This document shows, piece by piece, positions 18,173 through 27,967 of a stretch of DNA of 64,000 bases. Position numbers and translations under genes: made by a program. Positions within the stretch are counted from its first letter, which is position 1, and each line of letters starts with the position of its first letter. The stretch spans positions 930,001 to 994,000 of the forward strand of contig NZ_JNLQ01000002.1 of assembly GCF_000703165.1 (NCBI RefSeq). Direction: 5' to 3'. The DNA comes from Butyrivibrio sp. AE3004. Lineage in GTDB: Bacteria > Bacillota > Clostridia > Lachnospirales > Lachnospiraceae. The notes beneath the pieces are model-generated. The model was not told where the DNA came from, did no database searches, and saw only the letters and a list, made by a program, of their open reading frames with translations.

Positions 18173-18962
18173 AATAGCAGAGGCATTCAAAAACAAAAAA
18201 GCATTTATTCCGTTTATCACTTGCGGTGATCCGGATCTTGATACAACTAAGAAAATAATATCTGAGCTTGTAAAAAACGGCGCTGACCTTATAGAGCTTG
18301 GCATTCCTTTTTCAGATCCCACAGCGGAAGGACCTGTGATACAGGGAGCAAATATCAGGGCTTTGAAGAACGGCATAACAACAGACGATATCTTTGGGAT
18401 GGTTGAGGAAATAAGAGCTGAGGTAAAAATACCCATGGTGTTTATGACCTATGCAAATGTTGTTTTTTCCTATGGCATGGACAGATTTTTTGAAAACTGT
18501 AAAAAAACCGGAATGGATGGGGTGATACTTCCCGATGTTCCTTATGAAGAAAAAGAGGAATTTGAGACAGTCGCAGACGTATATGGCATAGATTTTATTT
18601 CAATGGTTGCGCCCACATCCGAGGAGAGGATAGCAACAATAGCTTCAAATGCGAAAGGCTTTATTTACATTGTTTCAAGCCTTGGAGTAACAGGAACAAG
18701 AACATCAATAAACAGAGGCGTCAAAGGAATAGTGGAAAAAATCAGAGAAGCTACTGACGTTCCCTGTGCTGTAGGCTTTGGAATTTCGACACCGGAGCAG
18801 GCATCAGATATGGCAGAGATTTCCGACGGCGCGATCGTGGGATCGGCTATTGTCCGAATTATTGAACAGTATGGAAAGAATGCTCCCTCTCATGTGGGAG
18901 AATTTGTTAAAAGCATGAAGAGCGCCTACAAAGACACGGAACTTACAGACGTGGCCTGCTGA
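18165..18962 (+). CDS. trpA: Tryptophan synthase alpha chain
   Basis: Cleaves indole-glycerol phosphate and channels indole to TrpB. About 265 aa. The catalytic Glu is in [19 protein letters not shown] and the second catalytic Asp is in [11 protein letters not shown]; the phosphate site GFGIS is near the C-terminus. An earlier in-frame ATG at 18129 exists, but GGGGAGG at 18152-18158 points to the ATG at 18165, which gives the normal N-terminus [23 protein letters not shown]. It overlaps trpB by 8 nt. Confidence 0.96.
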   Translation: MSKIAEAFKNKKAFIPFITCGDPDLDTTKKIISELVKNGADLIELGIPFSDPTAEGPVIQGANIRALKNGITTDDIFGMVEEIRAEVKIPMVFMTYANVVFSYGMDRFFENCKKTGMDGVILPDVPYEEKEEFETVADVYGIDFISMVAPTSEERIATIASNAKGFIYIVSSLGVTGTRTSINRGVKGIVEKIREATDVPCAVGFGISTPEQASDMAEISDGAIVGSAIVRIIEQYGKNAPSHVGEFVKSMKSAYKDTELTDVAC

Positions 18963-19003
18963 TAATTAGCTCTATAAAAAGTAGGAACTTACGGAGAATC
19001 AAT

Positions 19004-20482
19004 ATGAAAATATTACCTGAATTTACAGACATAGAAAAAATAGCTTCTTCCGGTGATTACAAAGTAATTCCTGTGAGCACGGAAATACTATCCGATTTTA
19101 TAACACCGATTGAAGCGATGCGTATTCTGAAAAAAGCATCAGATCATGTTTACATGCTTGAATCAGCGCAGGCAAACGAAAACTGGGGAAGATACACCTT
19201 CCTTGGCTTTGAGCCCAAGATGGATATCACCTGTATGGACGGTGTCATCAAAATAACGGATATAAACGGAGAAACAAAGGAAATAGAAGGTGACCCTTCT
19301 GAATGTCTACGAAGCATCCTGTCTGAGTATAAGAGCCCAAGACTGTCATATCTGCCGACCTTTACAGGCGGAATGGTGGGATATTTTTCTTACGATTATC
19401 TTGGCTACAGTGAGCCGAGCGTCAGAGGAAATGCTGAGGATACAGAAGGCTTTATGGATATGGACCTTATGCTTTTTGACAAGGTTATTGCCTTTGATAA
19501 TACCAAACAGAAAATTATCCTTATTGTGAACATGAAGCTGGATGCTGAGAACAAAACCGAGGCGCTTTTAGTTTCTTATGAAAAGGCGAAGGCAGATCTT
19601 CAGGAGCTTTCTGATCTTCTTCACAATGGTGAAAAGGATATGAATACTAAAGGCACACTCCTTGGCGCCGTTACACCGCTTTTTGAAAAAGAGCAGTATT
19701 GTGCCATGGTAGAAAAAGCAAAGCATCATATTTTTGAGGGAGATATATTCCAGATAGTTCTTTCGAATCGCTTTGCGGCACCCTTTGAGGGCAGCCTTTT
19801 TGAAACCTACAGGATGCTCAGAACAATTAATCCTTCACCCTATATGTTTTATTTTTCCGGAACAGAGATGGAGGTTGCCGGAGCATCACCGGAGACGCTT
19901 GTTAAACTTGAAAACGGAGTGCTTCATACATTCCCTCTTGCGGGTACCAGACCCAGAGGAGCTTGTGAAGAAGAGGACAAGAGGCTTGAGAAAGAACTCC
20001 TTGCTGATGAAAAAGAGCTTGCGGAACACAATATGCTCGTAGATCTTGGAAGAAACGACCTTGGAAAGATCAGCAAATTCGGAAGCGTTCAGGTGGAGAA
20101 GCTTCACTCTATAGAGCGTTATTCCCATGTTATGCACATAGGCTCAACCGTGCGCGGTGAAATTCGTGATGATAAGGATGCGCTTGATGCTATAGAAGCC
20201 GTGCTTCCGGCAGGGACTCTCTCAGGAGCACCCAAGATCCGTGCGTGTCAGATTATCGGAGAGCTTGAAAACAACAAGCGCGGAATTTACGGGGGAGCAA
20301 TAGGCTATATAGATTTTACCGGAAATATGGATACCTGTATTGCCATTAGAATAGTTTATAAGAAAAACGGAAAAGTATTTGTAAGAAGCGGTGCAGGAAT
20401 AGTAGCGGATTCAGTTCCGGAAAAGGAATTTGAGGAATGCATGAATAAAGCCCAAGCAGCCTTAAAGGCACTGGATAATTGA
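19004..20482 (+). CDS. trpE: Anthranilate synthase component I
   Basis: Turns chorismate and ammonia into anthranilate with TrpG. 492 aa. The N-terminal LLES-type allosteric Trp site appears as MLESAQ, and the chorismate-binding core has the [29 protein letters not shown] and GGAIGYIDF segments. GAPK and feedback-site features, plus the trp operon context, favour TrpE over PabB. It lies 41 nt after trpA with its own GGAG site. Unusually, the first enzyme of the pathway is encoded near the end of the operon. Confidence 0.95.
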   Translation: MKILPEFTDIEKIASSGDYKVIPVSTEILSDFITPIEAMRILKKASDHVYMLESAQANENWGRYTFLGFEPKMDITCMDGVIKITDINGETKEIEGDPSECLRSILSEYKSPRLSYLPTFTGGMVGYFSYDYLGYSEPSVRGNAEDTEGFMDMDLMLFDKVIAFDNTKQKIILIVNMKLDAENKTEALLVSYEKAKADLQELSDLLHNGEKDMNTKGTLLGAVTPLFEKEQYCAMVEKAKHHIFEGDIFQIVLSNRFAAPFEGSLFETYRMLRTINPSPYMFYFSGTEMEVAGASPETLVKLENGVLHTFPLAGTRPRGACEEEDKRLEKELLADEKELAEHNMLVDLGRNDLGKISKFGSVQVEKLHSIERYSHVMHIGSTVRGEIRDDKDALDAIEAVLPAGTLSGAPKIRACQIIGELENNKRGIYGGAIGYIDFTGNMDTCIAIRIVYKKNGKVFVRSGAGIVADSVPEKEFEECMNKAQAALKALDN

Positions 20483-20514
20483 CCGGAATAATAGTTACGA
20501 GAGGTTAACCTGAT

Positions 20515-21105
20515 ATGATTTTGCTTATAGATAATTATGACAGTTTTTCATACAACTTGTACCAGCTGATCGGTGAGATCGTTACGGAGAAGGAAAACGA
20601 AGGTAATGATGTGATCAAGGTAATAAGAAACGATGAGCTTACTGTCAGTGAGATTGAAAAACTTGCGCCCGATAAGATAATTCTTTCACCCGGCCCTGGA
20701 AGACCTGAGGATGCGGGAGTGTGCATGGAGGTGGTAACGAGCCTTGGAACCAAAATCCCTACCCTTGGAGTTTGCCTCGGACATCAGTCCATCTGTGCTT
20801 CCTTTGGAGCTACCGTCACTTATGCAAAGCAGCTGATGCACGGCAAGCAGTCCGATGCAAGGCTTGATCTTGAATGCCCTCTGTTTAAGGGGTGCCCCGA
20901 TATCACGAAGGTTGCAAGATATCACTCACTTGCAGCTGATGAAGCTACAATGCCGGATGAACTGCAGGTAACTGCCACAACCACAGATGGGGAAGTAATG
21001 GCTGTAATGCACAGGGATTATCCAATCTTCGGAGTTCAGTTTCATCCTGAGTCCATTATGACTCCCGAGGGAAAACGCATGTTAAGAAATTTCATAGAAC
21101 TGTAA
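20515..21105 (+). CDS. trpG: Anthranilate synthase component II (glutamine amidotransferase)
   Basis: Class I amidotransferase that supplies ammonia to TrpE. 196 aa. Catalytic triad: Cys87 in GVCLGHQ, and the His and Glu in VQFHPES. The oxyanion segment SPGPGRPEDAG is present. The product could also serve para-aminobenzoate synthesis (PabA), as in Bacillus, since no second copy is visible here. It lies 32 nt after trpE and is followed by a terminator that ends the operon. Confidence 0.94.
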   Translation: MILLIDNYDSFSYNLYQLIGEIVTEKENEGNDVIKVIRNDELTVSEIEKLAPDKIILSPGPGRPEDAGVCMEVVTSLGTKIPTLGVCLGHQSICASFGATVTYAKQLMHGKQSDARLDLECPLFKGCPDITKVARYHSLAADEATMPDELQVTATTTDGEVMAVMHRDYPIFGVQFHPESIMTPEGKRMLRNFIEL

Positions 21106-21123
21106 GATTCTTTTGCTTTACCG

Positions 21124-21158
21124 GCTGTTGCACTTAAGTAGGTGCAGCAGTCTTTTTT
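21124..21158 (+). terminator. Terminator of the trp operon
   Basis: CTGTTGCAC (21125-21133) pairs with GTGCAGCAG (21142-21150, one G-T pair) and is followed by TCTTTTTT. It begins 19 nt after the trpG stop. Confidence 0.85.
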
Positions 21159-21251
21159 GTTACTGATAGTTTTGCATGCGAAACTTTTTACTAGTATAAT
21201 AGTATTATCTGTGGGTATTATTTCCGGCGCAAGAAAGGCCAAGTTTTTTAG

Positions 21252-22295
21252 ATGTCTAAAATTGAAGAAAGCAGTTTAAAGAAGATTTTTTGGATGCTGT
21301 TCTCATTATTGCTTGCGGCATTTACTGTGTGGGCAATACTGAGGGAGAGTAAAACGCTCTCAATTTCACAGCTTTTTAAAGTTGTTATAGGTGGAAATCC
21401 GTTATATCTTGCTATCGCGGTTATCTGTGCTGCGGGTTATGTGTTTTTTGAAGCGGTTGCCATATGCTCAATATTAAAAGGAATAAACTATAAGAAAAAA
21501 ATACATGAGGGCATTATTTACAGTACAGCCGATGTTTATTTTTCTGCAATTACGCCCTCAGCAACAGGCGGTCAGCCGGCAAGCGCGTATTTTATGCATG
21601 AAGACGGGATACCTACGGGAGTGGTTTCAGCGACACTTATACTGAATCTGATGATGTATACCTGTGCGATTGGATTTCTGGGAATTATATCAATAATTAT
21701 GAATCCTGATTTTTTCAGAGAATTCGGAAGCGTGGCCAGAATATTCATATGTGTGGGATTTGTAATACTTATAGCTCTTACATATTTCTTTTATTTATTG
21801 CTTAAGAAGAGCAAAAGCGTGTTTGATTTTATCAGGAAGGTGCTGACCTTCTTGAAAAGTAAGAATATATTTAAAGTAAAAGATCAGGTGTTTTCGAAGC
21901 TGGATAAAACACAGGCAGACTATGAAAACTGCGCGAAGATGTTTGCCGGAAAAAGTAGAATTTTAAGTAAGGCGTTTATATTTAACGTTCTTCAGAGGGC
22001 ATCGCAGATAGCGGTTCCCATGTTTATGTATCTGTGCCTTGGAGGAAATAAAAGCAATATGATAACGCTTTTTTCCAAGCAAAGCCTTGTTACCATCGGC
22101 TATAACTTTATTCCGATTCCTGGAGCAATGGGAATTTCGGATTTTCTGATGATAGACGGATTTTCAAAGATAATGACGCATGAGGCTGCGATGCAGCTTG
22201 ATATGGTCAGTCGTGCTATATCATTTTATTTTTGCGTTACGATAAGCGGTCTGATAACACTTGGAGGATATTTATGGAAAAAGAAAAAAAGATGA
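21252..22295 (+). CDS. Flippase-like membrane protein (LPG synthase TM-region family, UPF0104)
   Basis: 347 aa with about eight membrane helices. Segments such as TPSATGGQPASAY and IPIPGAMGISDFLM are typical of the family that shares the flippase half of MprF. Members without the synthase half are thought to move lipids or lipid-linked molecules across the membrane; the substrate here is not known. It overlaps the next gene by 22 nt, which ties it to phospholipid synthesis and makes a phospholipid-related role likely. Confidence 0.85.
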   Translation: MSKIEESSLKKIFWMLFSLLLAAFTVWAILRESKTLSISQLFKVVIGGNPLYLAIAVICAAGYVFFEAVAICSILKGINYKKKIHEGIIYSTADVYFSAITPSATGGQPASAYFMHEDGIPTGVVSATLILNLMMYTCAIGFLGIISIIMNPDFFREFGSVARIFICVGFVILIALTYFFYLLLKKSKSVFDFIRKVLTFLKSKNIFKVKDQVFSKLDKTQADYENCAKMFAGKSRILSKAFIFNVLQRASQIAVPMFMYLCLGGNKSNMITLFSKQSLVTIGYNFIPIPGAMGISDFLMIDGFSKIMTHEAAMQLDMVSRAISFYFCVTISGLITLGGYLWKKKKR

Positions 22296-22987
22296 TAGGT
22301 GTATATGACTATACGGTTATTCTCACATATCTTTCTACTATTTCAGGTGCTATAGGCATAATTATTACGATGTCAGGTCTCGGACATCCTTACGGCGGCG
22401 CTGTTTTTCTTATGATCTCGGGGCTGCTGGATGCATTTGACGGCACGGTCGCAAGGACCAAAAAGAACAGAACGGAATTTGAAAAAGAATTCGGTGCACA
22501 GATAGATTCACTCTCCGATCTTATATGCTTCGGAGTACTTCCCGTATCCATGGGAATAGCCCAGCTTAGAGTAAACGGAGCATTCAGGGATGTGGTAAGA
22601 GGAAGCGCAAATACTGCAAATGTATGGATGGTTGTGATCCTCTTATCCATTGCGGCATTCTATATTCTTACAGCTCTGGTCAGACTTGCTTATTTTAATT
22701 CAACAGCATCTGAGAGAGCCGCTCAGAAGGAAAGGGAGGGAAGAGAATATTTCACAGGTCTTCCCGTTACCGCAGCTGCAATTATTTTTCCTTTGACACT
22801 TATTGTGCATTATTTTACAAGAGCAGATCTTACATTTTTCTATTTTTGGGTGCTGCTCATTATAGGCACACTTTTTATAGGTAATTTTAAGATACCAAAG
22901 CCCGGTATGAAATTTCTTATCTGTATTACCATAATCGGCGCTGTGGAATTTGCGACATTGATTTTTATACTTGTGACGAATATATGA
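22274..22987 (+). CDS. pssA: CDP-diacylglycerol-serine O-phosphatidyltransferase
   Basis: Membrane enzyme of the CDP-alcohol phosphatidyltransferase family, about 237 aa. The signature DG..AR(8)G...D...D is present in full: DGTVAR then FGAQIDSLSD. The family alone does not fix the alcohol, but the next gene is phosphatidylserine decarboxylase, which makes serine the likely substrate. The ATG at 22274 has GGAGG spaced 6 nt; earlier in-frame starts lie deep in the upstream gene. Its stop overlaps the psd start by 4 nt. Confidence 0.9.
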   Translation: MEKEKKMIGVYDYTVILTYLSTISGAIGIIITMSGLGHPYGGAVFLMISGLLDAFDGTVARTKKNRTEFEKEFGAQIDSLSDLICFGVLPVSMGIAQLRVNGAFRDVVRGSANTANVWMVVILLSIAAFYILTALVRLAYFNSTASERAAQKEREGREYFTGLPVTAAAIIFPLTLIVHYFTRADLTFFYFWVLLIIGTLFIGNFKIPKPGMKFLICITIIGAVEFATLIFILVTNI

Positions 22988-23799
22988 ATACACTTGAATT
23001 TTTATATAAAACGAAAATCGGAAGAGTAATCCTGAAACCCATGACACTAAAGCCTTTGTCGGATCTGTCCGGAATAATTTTGGATTCATCTTTGTCAAAG
23101 CTGCTGATAGGTCCCTTTGCCGTAAAAAACAGGATACGGACTGAGGACTACATACTTGATGATATTCACTCCTTTAATGATTTTTTCTGCAGGAGAATAA
23201 AGAAGGGGTTAAGGCCTATAAGCCCTGATGAAAAGGCGGTTATAGCCCCCTGCGACGGACTGCTTAAGGTTTACCGGATAACGGATGGTCTTATAATAAA
23301 TGCCAAGCAGAGCACCTTCACGATAAGAAGTCTTTTAAGGGATAAGAAACTGGCTGCAGGCTTTGACGGAGGCTACTGCTTTGTTTACAGATTATGTGTT
23401 GATCATTATCACAGATATATTTATTTCTCCGGAGGTCATAAGCACGCTGACAGAAAAATCAAAGGCTTTTATCACACCGTAAGACCTGTTGCGCTTTCCG
23501 AAATACCTGTATTTACGGAAAACAGCAGGCAATATTCCATAATTGACACAAATGGTCTTGGCACCTGCGTACAGATGGAAGTCGGTGCCATGCTGGTTGG
23601 AAGGATTGTAAATGATAAGCCTTTGGCAGGCAAAGTAATTAAGGGACAGGAAAAAGGACATTTTGAGTATGGTGGCTCTACAATAATCGTCTTGATTCCA
23701 AAGGACAAAATTAAGGTTAAGCCTTATCTTTTGGAAAAAACGAGAAGAGGGATGGAGACTTCCGTGAAAATGGGAGAAGCTGTAGCAGAAAGGATATAA
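22984..23799 (+). CDS. psd: Phosphatidylserine decarboxylase
   Basis: Pyruvoyl enzyme that makes phosphatidylethanolamine. 271 aa. The self-cleavage site reads GGST in FEYGGSTIIVL, where Ser becomes the pyruvoyl group; the CDGLLK, VDHYHRYIYFSGG and MEVGAMLVGRI segments are typical. The length and the N-terminus FFCRRIKKGLRPI match the PSD-B/II group found in clostridia. Coupled to pssA by an ATGA overlap, so the pair should give PE in this cell. Confidence 0.94.
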   Translation: MNTLEFLYKTKIGRVILKPMTLKPLSDLSGIILDSSLSKLLIGPFAVKNRIRTEDYILDDIHSFNDFFCRRIKKGLRPISPDEKAVIAPCDGLLKVYRITDGLIINAKQSTFTIRSLLRDKKLAAGFDGGYCFVYRLCVDHYHRYIYFSGGHKHADRKIKGFYHTVRPVALSEIPVFTENSRQYSIIDTNGLGTCVQMEVGAMLVGRIVNDKPLAGKVIKGQEKGHFEYGGSTIIVLIPKDKIKVKPYLLEKTRRGMETSVKMGEAVAERI

Positions 23800-23834
23800 A
23801 CTGACATTTTTTCTTTTATGAGGAGGTAAGTTTA

Positions 23835-25565
23835 ATGGCATGGTATGACGAAGCAGTGTTTTATCATATTTACCCTTTGGGGCTTCTTGGTGCTCCGAGA
23901 GAGAATAAGTATGACGGTGTTACGCACAGGCTAAAGGAACTTAATCCCTGGATAGATCACATTAGGGAACTAGGCTGTAATGCTCTTTATATAGGTCCTT
24001 TATTCGAGTCCGTAGGACATGGCTATGAGACTACCGATTACAGAAAACTCGATTCCCGTCTTGGCGACAACAAGGACTTAAAACAGTTTGTAAAAAAATG
24101 TCACGACAAGGGCATAAGAGTAATTCTGGATGGTGTTTTCAATCATACCGGAAGAGATTTCTTCGCATTTAAGGATATTAAGGAAAACAGAGAAAATTCC
24201 CGCTATAAGGACTGGTACTGCAACGTTAATTTCTGGGGGAATAATGAGTATAATGACGGATTTTCCTATGACAACTGGGGAGGCTACAATCTGCTTGTTA
24301 AACTCAACCAGAGAAATCCTGAAGTAAAGGATTACATATGCGACACAATACGCTTCTGGGTAAGTGAGTTTGATATTGACGGCCTTCGCCTGGATGCTGC
24401 GGATGTTCTTGATTTTGATTTTATGAAAACCCTGAGATCTGTAGCCAACGAAGTAAAGCCTGAATTCTGGCTTATGGGTGAGGTCATTCACGGTGATTAT
24501 ACGAGATGGGTAAATGAAGGAACGCTTCACTCGGTGACCAATTATGTAATGCATAAAGCGTTATATTCGGGCCACAATGATCACAACTATTTTGAGATTG
24601 CCCATACTCAGAGAAGGCTTGACGGAATGGGAGGAAGCGGAGCAGGTGGCTTTAAGCTGTACAACTTTGTTGATAACCACGATGTTGAAAGAATATATAC
24701 AAAGCTAAGTAATAAGGCACATTTTACTCCGGTGCACATTTTATTGTACACCCTTCCGGGGATACCTTCTGTTTACTATGGTTCTGAATTTGCAATAGAG
24801 GGCAGAAAGGAAAAGCATTCCGATGTATCACTTCGTCCCGCACTTGATATCAGGGACTATAAGGACGCTGTGAAAAATAATCCCGCAACAGCACTTATAG
24901 CAGCACTCGGAAAAGTGCGCAGGGAAAATCCCGAGCTCGCCTACGGTGATTACAAGGAACTCCACCTTCAAAACAAGCAATATGCTTTTTCAAGAAGCTC
25001 AAATGGCAGAAGCGTAGTAGTTACGGTAAATAATGATGACAGCGACTGCACACTCACTCTTCCCGCAGGTGATTTTGCGGAATACATGGGGGCACTATCG
25101 GGTGACAGGGTAAGTGTAGAATACGGTAATATTCAGGTTTGCGTTAAGGCAAACTCAGGTGAAATATGGATTCCCGTTAATAAGGGTGAAAAGAAGAAAG
25201 CTGCCGGAGCTCCAAAAATCGTAAAGGAAGCAGGCAAGATTTCCGGAAAGTTATCTTCAAAAGACAACATAGATGAAAAGCTTAAAGAAAGCTCTGAAGT
25301 GAAATCAGCAGCGGGAGAAACAAAAGGTACAGATAAGGTAAAATCTGCACCTGAGATTAGTGATGCAGCATCAAAGACTTCGCCCAAAGCCGGGGATACT
25401 TCTTTAGGAAAGAGCTATGAAGATGGCGTCATAGCAGGCCTTCAGGAAGCTATTCTTGCAATTATGGAAAAGAACGGAAACGTAACAGATCAGATGAGAA
25501 GAGATGTATACAACAATACTCATCATGATTCTCTCGTTAACTGGGTAAAAAGCTTTATAAGATAA
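23835..25565 (+). CDS. GH13 alpha-amylase family glycosidase, cytoplasmic
   Basis: 576 aa with no signal peptide. The (beta/alpha)8 domain has the four GH13 regions: DGVFNHTG, GLRLDAAD (nucleophile Asp187), LMGEVIHG (acid/base Glu216) and FVDNHDVE (Asp283). The family splits alpha-glucans or maltodextrins; exact specificity is not visible, but a cytosolic form suggests maltodextrin or glycogen turnover. After a C-terminal beta domain (about 370-450) comes a K/S/E-rich low-complexity linker (about 455-530) and a short helical tail (about 530-576). Strong GAGGAGG start. It may be an independent unit after psd. Confidence 0.92.
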   Translation: MAWYDEAVFYHIYPLGLLGAPRENKYDGVTHRLKELNPWIDHIRELGCNALYIGPLFESVGHGYETTDYRKLDSRLGDNKDLKQFVKKCHDKGIRVILDGVFNHTGRDFFAFKDIKENRENSRYKDWYCNVNFWGNNEYNDGFSYDNWGGYNLLVKLNQRNPEVKDYICDTIRFWVSEFDIDGLRLDAADVLDFDFMKTLRSVANEVKPEFWLMGEVIHGDYTRWVNEGTLHSVTNYVMHKALYSGHNDHNYFEIAHTQRRLDGMGGSGAGGFKLYNFVDNHDVERIYTKLSNKAHFTPVHILLYTLPGIPSVYYGSEFAIEGRKEKHSDVSLRPALDIRDYKDAVKNNPATALIAALGKVRRENPELAYGDYKELHLQNKQYAFSRSSNGRSVVVTVNNDDSDCTLTLPAGDFAEYMGALSGDRVSVEYGNIQVCVKANSGEIWIPVNKGEKKKAAGAPKIVKEAGKISGKLSSKDNIDEKLKESSEVKSAAGETKGTDKVKSAPEISDAASKTSPKAGDTSLGKSYEDGVIAGLQEAILAIMEKNGNVTDQMRRDVYNNTHHDSLVNWVKSFIR

Positions 25566-25613
25566 AATGATTGTACCTTTGTGATATTGTGCCAATAGGC
25601 ATTTTTGTATTAC

Positions 25614-25644
25614 GGAGCATGTTTCTTGCATGCTCCATTTTATT
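25614..25644 (+). terminator. Terminator after the GH13 gene
   Basis: GGAGCATG (25614-25621) pairs with CATGCTCC (25629-25636) and an ATTTTATT tail follows. The T run is imperfect. Confidence 0.65.
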
Positions 25645-25839
25645 GAGGTTATACGTTCTTTTACGTTCATGTTTTCAGTGATTTTTACTAAAAATACTTA
25701 TGTGATCACGCTTGTTATACCCGGAAGTATAATGCGGATGTTTACAGCGGAAGAGGAAGTTATACGTCAGGGAACAGGATATCTTTTGATATCTATTCCT
25801 GATTTTATTTTACATCAATGGAAAAAGATTTTCTTATAA
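25630..25839 (+). pseudogene. Possible remnant of a MATE-family transporter
   Basis: A 69-codon open stretch starts inside the GH13 terminator, lacks a ribosome site, and contains MRMFTAEEEVIRQGTGYL. That resembles the segment in MATE efflux proteins where a helix end is followed by F..D.EVI..G..YL. Nothing else of a transporter is found on either side, so this is most likely a decayed fragment. The rest of the gap to 25980 shows no gene or clear structure. Confidence 0.35.
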
Positions 25840-25980
25840 TGCGAGTAAAAGCTATCAATTTTTTATAAATGATTATAATATCGTTTAGAATTTGAAATTC
25901 CTTGTGAAGTTTAGAACAGATATGTCAAAAATCAGGTTGAGGTATTCCACGAATTCAATTTATGGGGTAGAATTGGCATT

Positions 25981-27189
25981 ATGAATTCACAAACAATAAA
26001 ACTTTATGACGAAGACGCATATGGAACGGAGTTTACAGCTACTGTTCTTAGCTGTGTCAAAGATGATAAAAAGGAAAACACATATATCGCCGTATTTGAC
26101 AAAACACTGTTCTTTCCGGAGGAGGGAGGACAGACGCCCGACAAAGGGGGAATCGTTAAGTCTGATGAGGATGATATCGCAAAAACAAAAATTAACGTTT
26201 TGGATGTGCAGATAAAGGACGATGTAATTTATCACTATCTTGATGAGGAGATAACAGCAGGGACTGAGATTTTTGGAAAAATAGACTGGAATCATCGCTT
26301 CAGTAATATGCAGCAGCATTCGGGAGAGCATATTTTTTCCGGAATTGTTAATAAGCGATTTGGCTATGATAATGTAGGTTTTCACCTTAGCGATCAGGTT
26401 GTGACCATGGACTATAGCGGTCAGCTTTCCGAGGATGATTTACGCATGATAGAGAGGGAGGTAAATCAGGCAATTTATGAAAATCGCGTCATAAGTGCCC
26501 GGTATCCTGACAGTAATGAGCTTTCGGGAATAAACTACCGCAGCAAAAAGGAACTTACGGGAGCTATAAGAATAGTAGAAGTGGACGGATACGACATCTG
26601 TGCCTGCTGTGCGCCTCATGTAAAGAGAACCGGAGAAATCGGAATACTTAAAGTTATAACCTCTCAGAACTATAAGGGCGGAACAAGAGTAAGCATTCTT
26701 TGCGGCTTCAGGGCACTTGATTATTTTTACAGGGAGCATGCCATGATCCAAAAACTGGCAGGCGAAATGTCTACTGCAATTGAAAACGTGCCGGACCAGT
26801 TTAAGAAGCAGCAGGAGGAAATCTTTGATCTTAAGAGAAAGCTGTCCGAAGTATCTGAGAAGCTTTTATTAAAGGAAGCTGTCAAACTGGCAAAGGACAC
26901 AAAAAATACCTGCCTTTTTGCGGATGGAGGAACTGATTCCAATGTGGCAAGGCGTGTTGTTAATTCGCTTGTTGCCGACAGAGGTGGCTTCTGTGGAGTT
27001 TTCTTTGGAGATGATGATACCGATTACAAATTTATAATAGGCTGCGAAGATGGTTTAAACAGCAATGATGTTCTCTGTGAACTTCGAAAAAGCTTTCAGG
27101 TCAGAGGAGGCGGAAAGCCTGCCATGGTACAGGGAAGCATTGAAGGAGCAAAGGCTGCGGATATAATGAAGGTCTTTGATTTATTATGA
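25981..27189 (+). CDS. Alanyl-tRNA editing protein (AlaX-L type, DHHA1 domain)
   Basis: 402 aa. The N-terminal half is the editing domain of alanyl-tRNA synthetase: zinc ligands in QQHSGEHIFSG and in CACCAPH. The C-terminal part (about 300-402) is a DHHA1 domain ending RGGGKPAMVQGS. Members of this family remove serine or glycine from mischarged tRNA-Ala in trans. A coiled-coil stretch (about 255-290) links the two halves. The ribosome site is weak (GGGGTAG), and the gene seems to stand alone. Confidence 0.92.
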   Translation: MNSQTIKLYDEDAYGTEFTATVLSCVKDDKKENTYIAVFDKTLFFPEEGGQTPDKGGIVKSDEDDIAKTKINVLDVQIKDDVIYHYLDEEITAGTEIFGKIDWNHRFSNMQQHSGEHIFSGIVNKRFGYDNVGFHLSDQVVTMDYSGQLSEDDLRMIEREVNQAIYENRVISARYPDSNELSGINYRSKKELTGAIRIVEVDGYDICACCAPHVKRTGEIGILKVITSQNYKGGTRVSILCGFRALDYFYREHAMIQKLAGEMSTAIENVPDQFKKQQEEIFDLKRKLSEVSEKLLLKEAVKLAKDTKNTCLFADGGTDSNVARRVVNSLVADRGGFCGVFFGDDDTDYKFIIGCEDGLNSNDVLCELRKSFQVRGGGKPAMVQGSIEGAKAADIMKVFDLL

Positions 27190-27250
27190 ATAACAGACCG
27201 GTATGAGCAGGATATGAATTTGCGTTTATCTTTATATATGAGGAGTAAGT

Positions 27251-27967
27251 ATGGAAAATAAAAAGGAATTCAGATTGGGGCTTGTTAATGCGATTCCCGT
27301 TTGTCTCGGATATCTTGCGGTTTCATTTGCGTTCGGAATTCAGGCATCAGAAGCAGGATTATCTGTTTTTCAGGCATCGCTTATGTCCCTATCGAATGTG
27401 ACAAGCGCGGGACAGTTCTCTTCGCTGGACCTTATAAGCACTAATGCGACATATGCGGAAATGGCACTTTTACAGCTTGTGGTAAATATACGATACATGC
27501 TGATGAGTACAGCACTTTCGCAAAAATTATCACCAAAGATCGGCACTCTTTCAAGATGCCTGGTAGCCTATGGCGTAACTGACGAGATATTTGCGCTCAG
27601 TGTTACAAGAAAGGGGAGATTAAATCCGGCTTATTCTTACGGACTAATCATCTGTTCTGTTTTTGGATGGGTAATGGGAACTTTTCTTGGAGCATTTGCA
27701 GGTTCCATAATGCCTCACAGACTTATAAGTGCACTTGGGCTCGCAATTTACGGAATGTTTCTTGCTATTGTGATTCCCGATGCAAGAGAAAAACGACCGA
27801 TAATGCTTGTGGTAATAGGTTCCATGGTCATGAGTACGATATTTACTTATGCACCGGGACTGAAAAATATTTCATCAGGTTTCAGAATAATTATTGTGAC
27901 AATAGTAATTGCGGGTGTGGCTGCAGTCCTTGCCCCAAAGAAAGAGGAGGAGACTGCAGATGCATAA
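27251..27967 (+). CDS. azlC: AzlC family branched-chain amino acid exporter subunit
   Basis: 238 aa integral membrane protein of the AzlC family, with the typical start PVCLGYLAVSFAFGI, the LSNVTSAGQF region and DEIFAL. AzlC and AzlD together export branched-chain amino acids and analogues such as azaleucine. GAGGAG site 6 nt before ATG. Its end overlaps the small partner gene by 8 nt. Confidence 0.9.
   Translation: MENKKEFRLGLVNAIPVCLGYLAVSFAFGIQASEAGLSVFQASLMSLSNVTSAGQFSSLDLISTNATYAEMALLQLVVNIRYMLMSTALSQKLSPKIGTLSRCLVAYGVTDEIFALSVTRKGRLNPAYSYGLIICSVFGWVMGTFLGAFAGSIMPHRLISALGLAIYGMFLAIVIPDAREKRPIMLVVIGSMVMSTIFTYAPGLKNISSGFRIIIVTIVIAGVAAVLAPKKEEETADA

Noticed and set aside
20515..21105. Calling this gene pabA
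   Set aside because: It directly follows trpE in the trp operon; a double role is possible but trpG is the better name.
23392..23841. 149-codon minus-strand frame opposite psd
   Set aside because: It is antisense to a clear gene, has no ribosome site and no recognisable motif; a by-product of codon bias.
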